This document shows, one piece after another, positions 23,775 through 35,324 of a stretch of 64,000 nt of DNA; position 1 is the stretch's first letter; every line of letters starts with the position of its first letter. This stretch comes from Pachyseris speciosa. Its lineage: Eukaryota; Cnidaria; Anthozoa; Scleractinia; Pachyseridae. Both the position numbers and the translations under genes were made by a program. A model generated the notes under the pieces. The model made no database searches. It was not told the DNA's origin and worked only from the letters and a program-made list of their open reading frames with translations. Where the stretch lies: contig JAEMWC010000258.1 in assembly GCA_016490735.1 (NCBI GenBank), positions 290,001 to 354,000 of the forward strand, given 5' to 3'.

Positions 23775-24924
23775 GTCATTGAAAGTTTACAAGATTGTGA
23801 GTCACTCCAAAAGGACCTGGACAGTCTGCATGGCTGGAGCGATAATTGGCACCTAAAGTTTAACACCTCTAAATGTGAGGTACTAACCGTCACACGTAAG
23901 CGCCTCCCATTTCGCTACGATTACAAGTTGAACGACAACTCACTTAAACACGTCACTCAAGTAAAAGACCTCGGAGTGACTATTTCGCCGGGCCTCACAT
24001 GGGATACTCACATTAACACTATCTTAGCTAAGGCAAATAGGATGCTCGCATTTTTGCGCCGCAATAGTGTTATGTCATTCACTACAGACCATAGCAAAAT
24101 TACTATATATCACGTTTGTAAGATCATATATTGGCTATGCTAGCGAGGTATGAGCTCCCAGTACGATACTGTAGTATAACAAAAATAGAGAGTCTTCAAC
24201 GCAGGGCAACAAAATTCATCTTAAACACGCACTGGCAAGAGGATATTTCTTATCATGAGCGCCTTTCTCGCCTCAATCTGCTACCGTTAACATACTGGCA
24301 TGAAGTAGTTAAAGACTTAATTTTTTATTTCAAGTGTCGCGCTGGCCACTTCACCTTACCCATAGCTGATTATGTCAAGCCTAAAGGCACTCGTCTCACT
24401 CGCCATAGCTCTGATCACGACGTACTAATTCCCAAGTGCCGTACAAAGCTTTTTCAATTTAGTTACTTTAATCGTATTGCTAAACTCTGGAATACGTTAC
24501 CTGTATCTACTCGTACTCTTAGTTCTCTTAATCAGTTTAAATCTCACGTACTCCAACGCTACTCGGCTGCTTTTCGTACAAACTATGACGTCACTAAAAA
24601 AAAATCGATCTGCTGCAAATGCAGTAGGTCACGTAATTTTTTATGAGCTGGTAATTGCTGCTACTAAGACTTTTTATCGGCTGTGGGAGGGATTCATTCT
24701 TATCGTTTTTACAAATGGGATTTTTATACTTTTTATAATGTTGAATGTTTTCATTGTTAGTATCTGTGTATTTTCCGTAAGGGCACACTTAATTTAGAGC
24801 CTCGCTCTATTGTATGTCCCGCACCTTCGTCCTTCGTTTTTTTTTTTTTTGTGTGTGTCTTGTTCAAATGTAGTTTGAATTTGTATTTTGTAAGCATGGT
24901 AAGAGCGATTAAATAAATAAATAA
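23775..24924 (+). mobile_element. 5'-truncated CR1/L2-like LINE fragment
   Basis: Encodes the last third of a reverse transcriptase: SLQKDLDSLHGWSDNWHLKF, FNTSKCEVL, KDLGVTISPGLTWDTHI, IESLQRRATKFIL, RLSRLNLLPLTYWHE and AKLWNTLP, the standard order of blocks at the end of non-LTR polymerases. Frameshifts and a TGA around 24117-24170 break it. Coding relic to 24646, then a 3' untranslated region ending in AAATAAATAAATA. The paralogous site in SD copy 2 (near 37862-37891) lacks the LINE and reads 29 bp of different sequence between CTCTCA and AGAGGATGCAG, so insertion came with a small target change. Confidence 0.85.
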
Positions 24925-25216
24925 GTAGAGGATGCAGTCCCCATCCAATCCCTCATCCAATTCCGCTTAAATTTCGTCAAATACAAGTTGATGGAAAAAA
25001 AAAAAGAATCTTGAATAAGTCGATAGAAGTATTTCGTCGCTGGGTGTAACATATGACGAAAGAAATGAATCTCCAAGACCAATTAATATAACAAAAAATC
25101 TAAAGTTCTTCATAGCTTCGAAACTCATTCGGGTTCCTTTACCAGTGATGCACTTAATTATTGGCAGCCTCATTGCGGTGACTAGGCTTCAGGTAGAAAC
25201 AACTTTTATTTCGCAA

Positions 25217-25288
25217 ACCATGAACAGACGCAATTAAGAGAGGCGAGAGCTCTGCAAAACATAAGGGAGCTAGAGAACAAACTGAAAC
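25217..25288 (+). pseudogene. Coiled-coil exon Y, degraded copy in SD copy 1
   Basis: Reads HEQTQLREARALQNIRELEN then KLK, a 72-nt version of the 84-nt exon at 38227-38310 (the 12-nt difference keeps frame). The donor GTAACA survives but the acceptor is TCGCAA instead of TCGCAG, so splicing here should fail. A further shortened relative (KELENKLE) lies at 25604-25637. Confidence 0.5.
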
Positions 25289-26266
25289 GTAACATAAGAA
25301 CAGATGATTTAAAATTGCTTTTATGAGACCCTTGTAAGTCTACCTCTGTCATTCCGATTTAATCCTGTTGAACACCAATTTTGATGGAAAAAACTGAGGC
25401 TTGATTAGGTCGATAAAAGCATGAAGATTCTTCTGTTAGAGAGACATGACAAGATAGTTCAAAAAACCAAACATAATTAATGCGAAAAACCGCCATAACT
25501 ATCGAAACTCATAAAAATCCACTCGTCAATGCTGCATCTTAAAATCACCCAAAACGTCATTCATTTATTTAGTTAGTTAATCATTCCTTTATTCCTTTAT
25601 CAGCGGAGTGTAAAGGAGCTAGAGAACAAGCTGGAACGTATGATGATTGAAAATTACTTTTATGATACCCGGGAAGGTGTCTTCTTTCATTCCGCTTGAA
25701 TCCAGTTAGAGTGAAGTTTCCATGGAAAAAAATTTAAGTCAAAGTTTTTAATTAATAGGTTGCTGTCAAAGATTCATGCATAGGAAACGTGCAGATTCAG
25801 CTTATTGAGTGTTTCACATGACGTCACGGCGGCCATGCTGGTGTCCCAAAACAAAGAGACGGCGGCCATGTTGGTGTTTCAATCAAAACCCCTGGGAATT
25901 GAACACTATTTTTTTATGCAAATAATTTCTTTTGTTTTAGAAAACCAATATGGCCGGTAGTCACGTGAATGAAAACCCTCTATTGTGTGCAAGAGAGAGT
26001 AAGTTTTGTCCTACTCTTGCTCAAACTCCGGCCTTAGTGAGGTTTTGTTTCTTGCTAATTTAAAAGTTTACCCCTAAAAATGAAAGAATGAAAAGTTTGA
26101 GGTTCTCGTGATCAAATTTGGTGATTTACGAGCATTTGAAGTTGGGCTATAATTAGACCACACATCGAAGGCAAGGAAATCTTCATAAGGTCACCAGTCG
26201 ATGTTGCGAAAGAAAGCTAGCGTTTTGTAAGAGTTTCAGTGTTTTCGTGTTGGCGGAAGAAGACTT

Positions 26267-26609
26267 TGGAGGATGGTGACACGCATGACGTCACTGTTAA
26301 AACATTAGTTTTGTAGATATCATATGCTGAGTTCATGTCCTGTGTAGAATCTAACGGAAATGAAGCAACTGAAAAACAAAAACAAAACAACAACAGCAAA
26401 AAAGAAACAACAAAAACAACAACCAGGTTTTCGAAATTAGGCGAAGACGACTTACTAGAAACTGAACAACAAAGCAAAATTTATTTAAACACGCAAAATC
26501 GAGGAGCTCATATAAGATGTCGTTAAAACGGGTCTGTGTATAGCATACAACATGAAAACAAGAACTAGTTTTATTTCCTTCAAATAATTTTAAACTGTCT
26601 AAATGTATC
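26267..26609. other. A-rich spacer, no gene
   Basis: CAAAAACAAAACAACAACAG-type sequence at 26375-26425; the open frames on both strands come from this compositional bias. Confidence 0.5.
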
Positions 26610-26865
26610 AAAAAAATTCAAGAAAAGCAAAACAATGAAGTCTTCTTACCCTCTGTATAAGAATTCCATAAGTAATTAAGAGCAGCCATCCCGAAATTTC
26701 GCCTGGAGGTGTGCAAACTGAAAAAATTGAAAATGCGCAAACTTTGCCAGAATAGAGGTCTGGATGAACTACTTCTAGAAAAAATACTTTGAGTTCCATT
26801 AGATTTTTATTCTAACCAAACGGCGACAAAATCGGTTCGTTGGCTCTCACGTCAGCTTCACGAGG

Positions 26866-27643
26866 CAGGGCTTCTGATAGGTCGCGGAAACAAAAAAGTT
26901 CAATTTCGCGGGATTTTCAGGGGCAAATTCGAGGAAAATTTGGCCGATATCGCAGAATTTTCGCGGGAAAAAAGTCAAAATTTGCGGCAAAATCGGCCGA
27001 TTTTGCTGGATTTTAGCAGAAAAAAGTCAAAATTCGCGGAAAAATCGGCCGATTTCGCGGGATTTTCGCAGAAAAAAAAAATCAAATCTCGAGGGATTTT
27101 CAGTGGCAAATTCGCGGGAAAATCGGCCGATTTCACGGGAAATTTCGGGGCCAAACTTCGTGGAGAAACAATACATAAAAAATAGCTGATTTCGTTGGAA
27201 TTTTTTTGGAAAATATCGCAAAAACCGATGAAATTTGCGTTGATATGACCAGCGTTGTTTAACATGTTTTTAACAGAGATAATCATTTGCTCTTTCAACA
27301 ACAATGCGCTCGAGAAATGCACCAATGGTAAGGCGTTCACATCGTGGCCAGTGCCCAGTTTTTCACGGCAACACCAATCTAAGAACGCCTGATAGTTTAA
27401 TTGGAATGTTGTTTACTCATTTACTCGTTGCAATAACGAAGTTTCAAGATAAATTTGGACGTTTGAGGTGAATAAAACAGGTCTAATAGCCAAGATAAGT
27501 ATCAAACATATTTCATCGACATGTATTTGGTAATATTCTGGCGGATTTCGTGGCATTTTTCGTTTTTCTGGGAATTTCGCTGGATTTCGCGGATTTACCT
27601 GAATTTCGCGGGTTCGCGACCGCGCGAAATTTCAGAAGCCCTG
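26866..27643. mobile_element. 778-bp TIR element with internal TTCGCGGGATTTTC repeats
   Basis: Ends CAGGGCTTCTGA and TCAGAAGCCCTG; flanks ACGAGG (26860-26865) and TCGAGG (27644-27649) fit a 6-bp duplication with one change. The left part repeats a GCGGGATTTTCGCAG-like unit of about 40-45 bp at least five times; the right end has further GGATTTCGC units. The open frames over it on both strands are repeat artefacts. Confidence 0.85.
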
Positions 27644-27649
27644 TCGAGG

Positions 27650-28062
27650 TCCAGACAACCCATTACTTGAACGTCGCTTTAAAATAAATAAATCAGGAAA
27701 TGTGACCATTGATTATCTTAATGAAAAGAACACATATTTTCGAACAGTCACAAATGTCATTTGTCCGATTCCATCGCGAGGTAAATTTTTGGGCGATTTT
27801 TGTTTTTCTTTAATAGTTCACTCATTTCGGTGGACAAAAAAGAAATGGCAAAAATGAGATAACTAACTGCAATAAAATTTTTGGGCTACTCAAACAACGA
27901 AATTTCAGGACGCCAAACAAAAGTGACACAAAGGTCAAAACACGCCATTCCTCGTGACGCATTTAGAGGTGAATATAAACAATGCGTTCGTGGAAAAGAG
28001 AATAGGTCGTTTTGGGAGTCGAAAAATCGTTACTATTCCGAATACAAAGCTACCTTGATCAA
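27650..28062. other. Unassigned spacer
   Basis: Remainder of the insertion in the IR3 left arm. A frame at 27881-28129 has no recognisable motif. Confidence 0.45.
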
Positions 28063-28256
28063 TACTTGTCTTGTCTGCTGCTCAAGTTACCTGAAATTTA
28101 AACTTTTAGCGGTTAATTTCGAACAGTAAAGATTGTGTGACAGGCGCAAAACAACCCACACAGGCGTTCATGTCTCAAAATAATTAATTAAAAAAGAGAA
28201 GTGGTCGTTACGCTTCCTTCACCTTTAGTACAATTCTTTTGTGAGCCTCAGTACTG

Positions 28257-28272
28257 GATTATTATTATTAGT

Positions 28273-28309
<37 letters not shown>

Positions 28310-28310
28310 A

Positions 28311-28368
<58 letters not shown>
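28257..28368. repeat. Compound (AGC)n(AGT)n microsatellite
   Basis: About 8 AGC units followed by about 30 AGT units; it produces an artefactual poly-Ser frame. A separate (ATT)n run is at 28801-28835 and an (AAT)n run at 29907-29938. Confidence 0.95.
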
Positions 28369-28369
<1 letters not shown>

Positions 28370-28802
28370 TTTTGAACAAGGAAACACCCCTTATTTTCAC
28401 ATCAACGGGCGACGTGGGAAAGGAGTGCTTGCAATATCATAGCAGACTGGCACAGCTCTTCTCCATCAAGAAAGGAGAGGATTAAGCCAAAACAGTCTCT
28501 TGGGTAGGAGTAAGGACGCCCTTTGCTTTATTAAGGCCTCAAAAGATCGAGAGCTAGAAGAAAAGCGTTTTGTGATTAATATTTATTAATATTTAAGAAT
28601 ACTTTATTTCCGTCACTTGGTAAATACAAACGTTTTACATGACTTTTTTTAATGAAGTTTATAGTAATATTTTAATGATATTTATACGGATTGTAATTAT
28701 GAAAATCCTCTTTTAGCATTCTAGTAGATCATACATGGTAAATTTAAGATTGTTTGAGAATTTGGTTGATAAAGGCATTATTAATATTGATAAAAATTAA
28801 AA

Positions 28803-28837
<35 letters not shown>

Positions 28838-28857
28838 ATGATTTTCACTTCCTTTTA

Positions 28858-29160
28858 ATTGGCCCAGAGCCTACTACGTGACCTACAAATAATGGTCTGC
28901 TCGTGCGCATTACCGTCCAACTCTGATTTTGTTGCAAATACTATTCTGCTCATGCGTAGTTGTGTCCACGCGTCCATGCTCTTAAAATACGTACAGTGTA
29001 AAATGGCGGATCATCTCACGCTTCCCGAAAATAATTATCAAAAACCAGCTCGATGATCGAATGATAAAACTATTTTTAAACTCGGTTTTCGCAAAATATC
29101 GTGATTTGTCAGTGTCTCGCATATCAATTATTTGCCTCAGCCTTCAGCTTCGACAAATAA
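28858..29160 (-). repeat. Dispersed repeat family R, copy 1
   Basis: Inverted relative of 29600-29905, and matched again at 41425-41765. Shared: GTCCACGCGTCCATGCTC, ACGTGACCTACAAATAATGG, ATATCGTGATTTG. The three copies share a 61-74 codon frame ending ...CALPSNSDF..NTILLMRSCVHAS on one strand; it may be coding-derived, but I do not recognise it. Confidence 0.8.
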
Positions 29161-29285
29161 TTGATCTGCTCTCCATTGACAAATCACTCCTGTTACTGAG
29201 CAGAGGAGGTTTTGTTTATCGTCAACATCTTTTGCCCAACACATTATTCCGCTACAATTAAACTCGAGGACGCTAGTGCGAATAG

Positions 29286-29595
29286 GGACCTTCAGCAACG
29301 ACGACGACGGCAACGAAAACGCCATCTTCAAAGTTTCTGTAACTCTTTCGCGATTATTCCAATGTGTTTAACTTGGAAAATGATGGGAATACGTCCAGAA
29401 ACTAAATTACTACGAACGACGTCAAAGTAGGGAGAGAGAAAGAAAAACTTGCCGTCATGCACTCACGTTGTTGTGAAGGACGGCAAAGAAATGTACCAAA
29501 ATGTAAAACGCACGTGTAGAGCCATTGTTTTTGCTCATTAAGCCTATTGTTTTGTGGCGTTCTCGTTGTCGTTGTCGTCCTCGTTGCTAAGGTCC
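29286..29595. mobile_element. 310-bp TIR element, GGACCTTCAGCAACGACGAC type
   Basis: Terminal inverted repeats of about 40 bp (GGACCTTCAGCAACGACGAC against the complement of GTCGTCCTCGTTGCTAAGGTC). This end type is a common short element in many invertebrate genomes. It separates the two inverted R copies. Confidence 0.85.
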
Positions 29596-29599
29596 GTCA

Positions 29600-29905
29600 G
29601 CTGAAGGCTGGGGCGAAAAATTGATATGCGAGACACCGGCAAATCACGATATTTTGCGAAAACCGAGTTCAATAATAGTTTTATCATTCGATCACCGAGC
29701 TGGTTTTTCATAAATATTTTCGGGAAGCGTGAAACGATTTACCATTTTACACTGAATTTGAAGAGCATGGACGCGTGGACACAACTACGCATGAGCAGAA
29801 TAGTATTTGCAGCAAAATCAGAATTGGACGGTAATGCGCACAAGCAAACCATTATTTGTAGGTCACGTGGTAGGCTTTGGGCCGATAAAGAGGAAGGAAA
29901 AATAT
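29600..29905 (+). repeat. Dispersed repeat family R, copy 2
   Basis: Reverse complement of copy 1, so the R1-element-R2 block forms a hairpin with a 440-nt loop. Followed by (AAT)n. Confidence 0.8.
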
Positions 29906-29906
29906 C

Positions 29907-29937
<31 letters not shown>

Positions 29938-29939
29938 TG

Positions 29940-30204
29940 TGTCATTGTGCGTCTGTCACGCAATCTTTACTGTTTGAAAATTTCGAGAGCAGCGGAGGGC
30001 AGTTAACGGCAGCAGCTTGTTATGCGAATACACAATCCATGTTTGTCGCTGATACATGGTATGTGCAGATTAACAAACAATACTCTAATTAAAGTATAAA
30101 TATGGCAAACATATTGATTTTACGGTTTGTTACCACTTACAAATTGTATCCGCCCTCGGCCGTTTAGAACAAGACGATTTTGTATTTTAGCCTTTTTTTT
30201 TTTC
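29940..30204. other. No gene
   Basis: Unique spacer inside the IR3 loop. Confidence 0.5.
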
Positions 30205-30420
30205 GAAATTAACCGCTAAAAGTTTAAGTTTCAGGTAACCTGAGCAGCAGACAAGATTGGAAATGGAATGGAACTCAAAGTATTTTTTCTAGAAATAGTT
30301 CATCTACACCTATATTCTTGCAAAGTTTGGGGATTTTCGAGTTTTTCATTTTAAACACCTCCTGGCGAAATTTTGCGGATGGCTGCTCTTAAGTTCAATG
30401 AAAAAAAAAATTCAGGAAAT
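30205..30420 (-). repeat. Right arm of inverted repeat IR3
   Basis: Continuous version of the split left arm; provides the empty site for the 1.25-kb insertion there. Confidence 0.75.
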
Positions 30421-30477
30421 TCCAAGGCCACCTTCATGAAGTTTTGCAATTTCAAAAATAACTGAAGTACGTGCACA

Positions 30478-30618
30478 TGTAACAAAGCATTTCAAGGTCT
30501 GAATTTGCTTAGGCAGGAGATGAACCTTGCAAATATAACTTAAGAAAGTTTGAATCGGCCATGCTTTCTACATTAGCATACCCTCCTACGCATGCGCGCA
30601 ACTGCTGGCGTACTAACA
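30478..30618 (-). repeat. 3' LTR of gypsy element
   Basis: Bounded inside by the polypurine tract and starting, in element sense, TGTTAGTACGCC. Clear similarity to the 5' LTR over about 70 bp; the rest is weak, so the outer boundary is approximate. Confidence 0.6.
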
Positions 30619-30909
30619 TCCTCCGTTTTTTAGAAGAAACTATTAACACCTAAATATGTTTCTGAACAAAAGTAAATAAAGAATAAAGAAATAAACAACA
30701 AACCGTAACAGGAAAAACAACGTCAATTATAATTAACAATCCCAATTGTGTCTCGCTCAGCAGTTTCGAGCACTAACTGTTCACTGTCAAATTTCTAGTC
30801 TCTGCATGCAGTGGCCTAATCAGTCGACCATAACGAGACTTTTGCATTGGACTTTCGACTGGTGAAGGTGTGGATCCAACCGAACGATCAGTGGTTGACA
30901 CTGCTTCGA

Positions 30910-32097
30910 CTAGTGTAGGAGGGGGAACCACAGGGCTGTCTGAAGTGGACACTTCCTGCTGTGCGACAGCGAGAACAGCCTGTGTGAGAGGTTGCTGAGT
31001 GAAGCCTCAGCAGGTCTTAGGTGGGTTTTAGTCCGTCGAACCAATCCTTCTTGCGTTTTAATGAGGTACGAACGTGGTGTCACCTCATTTAAAACCTCTC
31101 CAAAGTTCCACCTTTCACCCCGGTGATGATCATTGGGTTTGCTATAAGCAAACTGTCCAGCAAAAAGCGGCGTTAGCTCCTTACTCGCAGCCTTGCCATA
31201 GTAAGATTTGGCTTTAGCCCTTCTGTCAAGATGATCATCGCACACCACTGTCACTGGTGGCATAGACTGGCGTAACAGTGATTCAGACACAGGCAGACTT
31301 GATTTTGTTCCACGACAAAGAAACCTCTGTGCTTGGGAGAAGGTCATACCCTGAGGTGGTGTATTTCTATGTTCTAAGAGACCAGTAAGCAGGTCAGATC
31401 AACTTTTTCAGCATCTTCTTAGCTTCTTTTACAGCGGATTCTGCTTCACCGGTGACTTTCGCGTAATACGGGGATCGGGTGATCAACTGAAAATCATAAG
31501 CCTTGGCAAAATTCGCGAACTCTTGAGAGACATATTGCGGCCCATTGTCTGACAGAAACTCATCTGAAACACCATAGCGCGCGAAGTGTGCATAACATTA
31601 TGAGCCGCAGTAATGTCCTCGTTTAGCAGGTCAACTTCAAACCAGTCACTGTAGTGGTCTACACTCACAGCATACCACTGCCCTCCTTGCTTGAACAGGT
31701 CTTGCGAGATGAGCTTCCACGGGCCATGTGGAATTTCATGAGACAACATCAGCTCTTTCGGCAGTGATGAACTGTAACTAGCACACACAGAACAATTGGC
31801 ACTTTCTTGGAGGATTGCTGCACGCATTCCAGGTCAATACATCTCTTCCCGGGCGCGACGTACCATACTTTCACTACCCTGGTGGCCTTGATGAAGTTTT
31901 CTCACCATAGTAGAGTGTAATTCCAGGGGAATAACGACCTTGTGGGACTTGTACAAAACACCATGATATACTGCTAGCTCATCTCGGCATGGGTAATAAT
32001 GACGGAGCGCGGTTGGAACATGAGATTTGTAAGGCGGCCAACAATGGGCCACAAACTGACAAAGGACAGACAGCGTATGGTCACCTTGAGTTTCCAC
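30910..32097 (-). pseudogene. Gypsy integrase remnant
   Basis: From 32097 the frame reads the HHCC zinc domain: LHQGHQGSESMVRRAREEMY, a TGA where a Trp is expected, then RAAILQESANCSVC. The catalytic core start IPHGPWKLISQDLF, the WYAVSVDHYSDWFEV strand containing the first Asp, and later frame-shifted core sequence follow to 31483. The carboxy-terminal part (31347-30910) reads WNFGEVLNEVTPRSYLIKTQ and RRTKTHLRP. It would insert the cDNA into the genome; at least one stop and one frameshift inactivate it. Confidence 0.8.
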
Positions 32098-32443
32098 TCT
32101 GATTTCCTCTTAGTTACTTGGTTGCATCTCGGGGGAATATAGGTCTAAGGACTCCAGCTCTGCTCTGAAAAACTCTTGAATTACTCCTTAGTAACACTGA
32201 AACACTTCCTCTTGGGTGCTAGAGGGTGCAGGCTGCTTCAAAGTAGCTCGTGACAAAGTATCTGCCAAGTACATGTACTTGCCCTTCTTGTACACCACCG
32301 TGAACTTGAATGGCTGAAGCTAAAGCATTATGCGCTGCAAGCGCTTCGGAGCACTACCTAGCAGTTTCTTAAAGATAGTTTCAAGTGGTTGGCGATCTTA
32401 ATGGACTACAGCATCTTGTTTGCCATACAGGTACTGGTAGAAC

Positions 32444-33406
32444 TTAGACTACTTTAATGGCCAAACACTCTTTTTCAATAGGAGTATAGTTTATCTCAGT
32501 GGCAGACAATGTGGAGCTGGTGAAAGACACAGGTTGTCCCTCTTGTAACAATGCTCCTCTCATGCCTGTGTCACTGGCATCTACTTGCGACACACATGGT
32601 TTGTTCACATTAAAATACCTTAACGTCGTTGCATTTGCGATTACACGTTTGGCTGCTTTGAAAGCTTGGTCATGCTGCGAGGACCACGACCAGACTGTGT
32701 TGACTTGTGTTAGCTCTGTAAGTGGTTTCACAATTTCAGCAAGATTCTGTGTAAACCCCTGCAAATAGTTGCACATACCCAGGAAAAGCTGAATACCCTT
32801 TATATCTTGAGGTGAGTTCATGTCAACAATGACTCGGACACGATCAGGATGTGGAGAAATCCCATCACCACTGAGGAGATGTCCCATCCAGGAAACTTGC
32901 TTGACTTTGAATTGAAATTTCTTAGGGTGTAACTTACTTTGCATCGCAACGCTAAGCTCCATAAGTTCAAGTTATGATCCTTTTCTGCCTCCTCGACAAT
33001 TTCTCCGCTTCCAAAGACTAAGATGTCATCTGCCTTGTTAACAACACCTTCCAAAACCTCCAGTGCTTCGTGCTGCCTACGCTGATACTCTTCTGGCCCC
33101 AGACTTACGCCAAACGGCACACGCAACCAACGGTATCGTCCTATGAGGGTATGCATGGTCGTTAAAAATGAAGAACTCTCATCTAGCACAATGTTCGTCA
33201 ACACTTTCTACACATCGACAGGAAAAGACTTTGGCATTGCTCAACTTTGGCAGTAACTTGTCAATAGTTGGCATAGGGTAAGTTGGGACTTTAATGGCTT
33301 TGTTTATGGTTTGGCTGGGGTCAATACAAACCCGTAGACTACCATCTGCGTTTTCTCTGTAGATACTGTCAGAGATCCACGCAGTGGGCTCAGTGACTTT
33401 CTTCAA
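32444..33406 (-). pseudogene. Gypsy reverse transcriptase/RNase H remnant
   Basis: Blocks in order: VTEPTAWISDSIY, LRVCIDPSQTINKAIKVPTY, LPKLSNAKVFS (33406-33179), then YRWLRVPFGVSLGPEEYQRR and ADDILVFGSGE carrying the catalytic Asp pair (33204-32818). Next KVKQVSWMGHLLSGDG, IQLFLGMCNYL, and the RNase H start SQVDASDTGMRGALLQEGQP (32962-32444). Three different frames are needed, so it is inactive. The pattern matches the K02A2.6-like gypsy group. Confidence 0.85.
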
Positions 33407-33638
33407 GATACCCTGTTTTCCATGTCCCCTATTGTCTCTGCAACTTTGGGCTCTTTAGCTACAGGGCATCGATGGGGATGAGCTTGAACTGGAGTCACAC
33501 TGGGGTTCATGGAGATATGCAAAGGTGGGCCCAAAAATTCCCAACCCTGTGTGAACATCCTTGAAAACATCCAAAACAATGGCCTTGGTTAACTTCCCCC
33601 AAGTAACAGGCACACGAGGAACACTGAACTGGCTGAAA

Positions 33639-34223
33639 CTACTCACAAAAGGCAATAACTGCAGCAGTATCATCCACTTCACTTTCATCTCCAAAATTAT
33701 GGGCAACTGAATCGATACTGAAAGCACTTGGAGGATCTACTTCAACCAATGTAAGCTCTTGTGAAGTAGTGTCTTGAAGGTTGGTAGCCGTGATGCCCCA
33801 GTTAGCAGTGTCACTATCACCCTGAGCACTTGGATGAAGTTGACACACAATCACATCCTCGCTGTTCCGGACACTCGGAAATGACAGCGAAGTACTTCCT
33901 TTCATCTCAATCAGCCCCAACTTGACATAACCTTTCTACTCAACAGCTGAAATTCAAGAGGGTAACACTTTCCTTGAGGTTCGCAAACTAACTCAACCTG
34001 CTCCACGGGTGTGGTGACACCTCCACCATACGTGTGCAGAAATAGCGCGAGATGACCGGATCAGGGAATTGATATCAAATCCTTCTGGACACATACTCCA
34101 GAGATCGTCCACTGCCAGGGTATTGGTTGTCGAAGCCGTATCTAATTGGAGTGTTTTCCAAACAAAATGATTCCTAGCTGCGGATAATTTGATAGCGGCA
34201 AAGAACTTTTTCCCTTTCTGCAC
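33639..34223 (-). pseudogene. Gypsy aspartic protease and linker remnant
   Basis: From 34223 the frame reads FVWKTLQLDTASTTNTLAV; the DTAS tetrad fits the active-site DT(G/A)(A/S) of retroelement proteases. The following frame 33920-33639 (IEMKGSTSLSFPSV and an acidic stretch) would be the protease end and the linker to the polymerase. Assignment of the second part is from position only. Confidence 0.6.
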
Positions 34224-34319
34224 TGACGCAGTTCACACGGAGTGAGCGTCCAAAGTAAACAAGTGATGCACGTTTTGTTCACAAGCCGATCCAAATTCAT
34301 CCACTGCATTTACATTCTG

Positions 34320-35059
34320 GGGTTTTCACATGCACTTCCTAGCAACATGCCCTTCTTTGCCACAGTTCTGACACAGGTACATAAATATGACTCCACGACA
34401 CTTTTCTCGAGGGTGACTGGGCCTGGCTCCACAATAACTGCATTCATTTTGGTGCAGTCCTTTGCGTTGATTATCACTTGGAACGAGAGGTTTCATCCTT
34501 CCAGTTGACTTGCTCCTGATCTCCCCGGCACTTGCCTCATCAATCTTTTCGCATCAGTGGAAGATTCATAGTTCTTAGCTATTTCAACGACATTACGAAA
34601 TGCTACAATGGCCCCTTCCTTGTTTCGATGGCCATTAGTATTCAACTTTCCTTCTAGAGTTTCATCGACTAAACCAGCAATGAACCTGTAACGACAAGCT
34701 TGATCCTCAAAGTCCCCATGTTTACAATACCTGGCTCGCCCTACTACTCGACATTCCCAGGCACTAATAGATTCTCCTTCAGCTTGAAACATGCAACCTA
34801 TTTTTGTTCGTTCAGCTTGAACACTCACACTGCCACCAAATCTCTTAATGAGAGCCTGGAGAACTTTCACTGGATTACTATTATCTGTGACAGATAAACC
34901 AAAGGTCTTGTTACTTGGGTTTAGTAGTCTCTTCTTCCTCGGCGGAAGCGTAGCGTGAAGTGCAAACATACACAAATCCGGACTTTTCCACTGAGCCACT
35001 CCTGCTTCGCTGCCAGAGTCATATTTGCAACCAGCTTTGGGAACGAACCATCCCATCAC
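34320..35059 (-). pseudogene. Gypsy gag with two zinc knuckles
   Basis: The frame 35059-34493 reads a capsid-like region with ERTKIGCMFQAEGESISAWE, CKHGDFEDQACRYRFIAGL and VDETLEGKL, the usual gag pattern. After a frame change, 34460-34320 carries CSYCGARPSHPREKC and CQNCGKEGHVARKC; the second is a canonical CX2CX4HX4C zinc knuckle, the first has one extra residue. It would package element RNA. Confidence 0.75.
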
Positions 35060-35324
35060 CGTACATTAATCAATGTAATCTAAAATAAAACAGTCTAGAG
35101 CTTCTCGGTCGTCTAAACCTTCTTGCATCTCAGGGACCGGAAAACCGACCGGCGTGCGCGCCATTATAACAGGAAAAACGACGAAATTCGAAAGAACAAA
35201 CTTGACAACAAAATGGCGGGAACGTATCGAAAGATTGCAATCACAGTTCTATGTCATGCAGTCTAATCGGGATAGCTAAAACTCACAATAAACTTCAGGC
35301 GAAAGGTCGTCTTCTTCTGAAACC

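Larger units (their letters stand above)
22073..26266 (+). repeat. Segmental duplication SD, copy 1
   Basis: Collinear with 36773-38950 from ATGCTTGGGAAAAACAGGCA (22098 on) to the GTTTTCGTGTTGG region near 26260. Copy 1 is longer because it contains an extra tandem copy of one segment (23098-23770, a second version of 22490-23095) and a LINE fragment (23775-24924). It carries degraded versions of two small exons that in copy 2 lie directly upstream of the caspase p20 exon; copy 1 has no caspase domain. Two HHAG-like blocks near 25840-25880 repeat GGCCATGTTGGTGT. Confidence 0.85.
26610..28130 (+). repeat. Left arm of inverted repeat IR3 (split)
   Basis: 26610-26812 and 28063-28130 together match, as reverse complement, the continuous block 30205-30420 (shared: AAATACTTTGAGTTCCATT, TTGTCTGCTGCTCA, TTTTAGCGGTTAATTTCGAA). 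The 1.25 kb between the two parts was inserted into this arm and contains the TIR element at 26866-27643. Confidence 0.75.

Noticed and set aside
26940..27340. ORFs on both strands with repeated FSREKS/FAEKSADF-type peptides
   Set aside because: Come from the 40-45 bp internal repeats of the TIR element at 26866-27643, open on both strands for compositional reasons.
28201..28485. Poly-serine ORF of 94 codons
   Set aside because: Translation of (AGC)n(AGT)n microsatellite.
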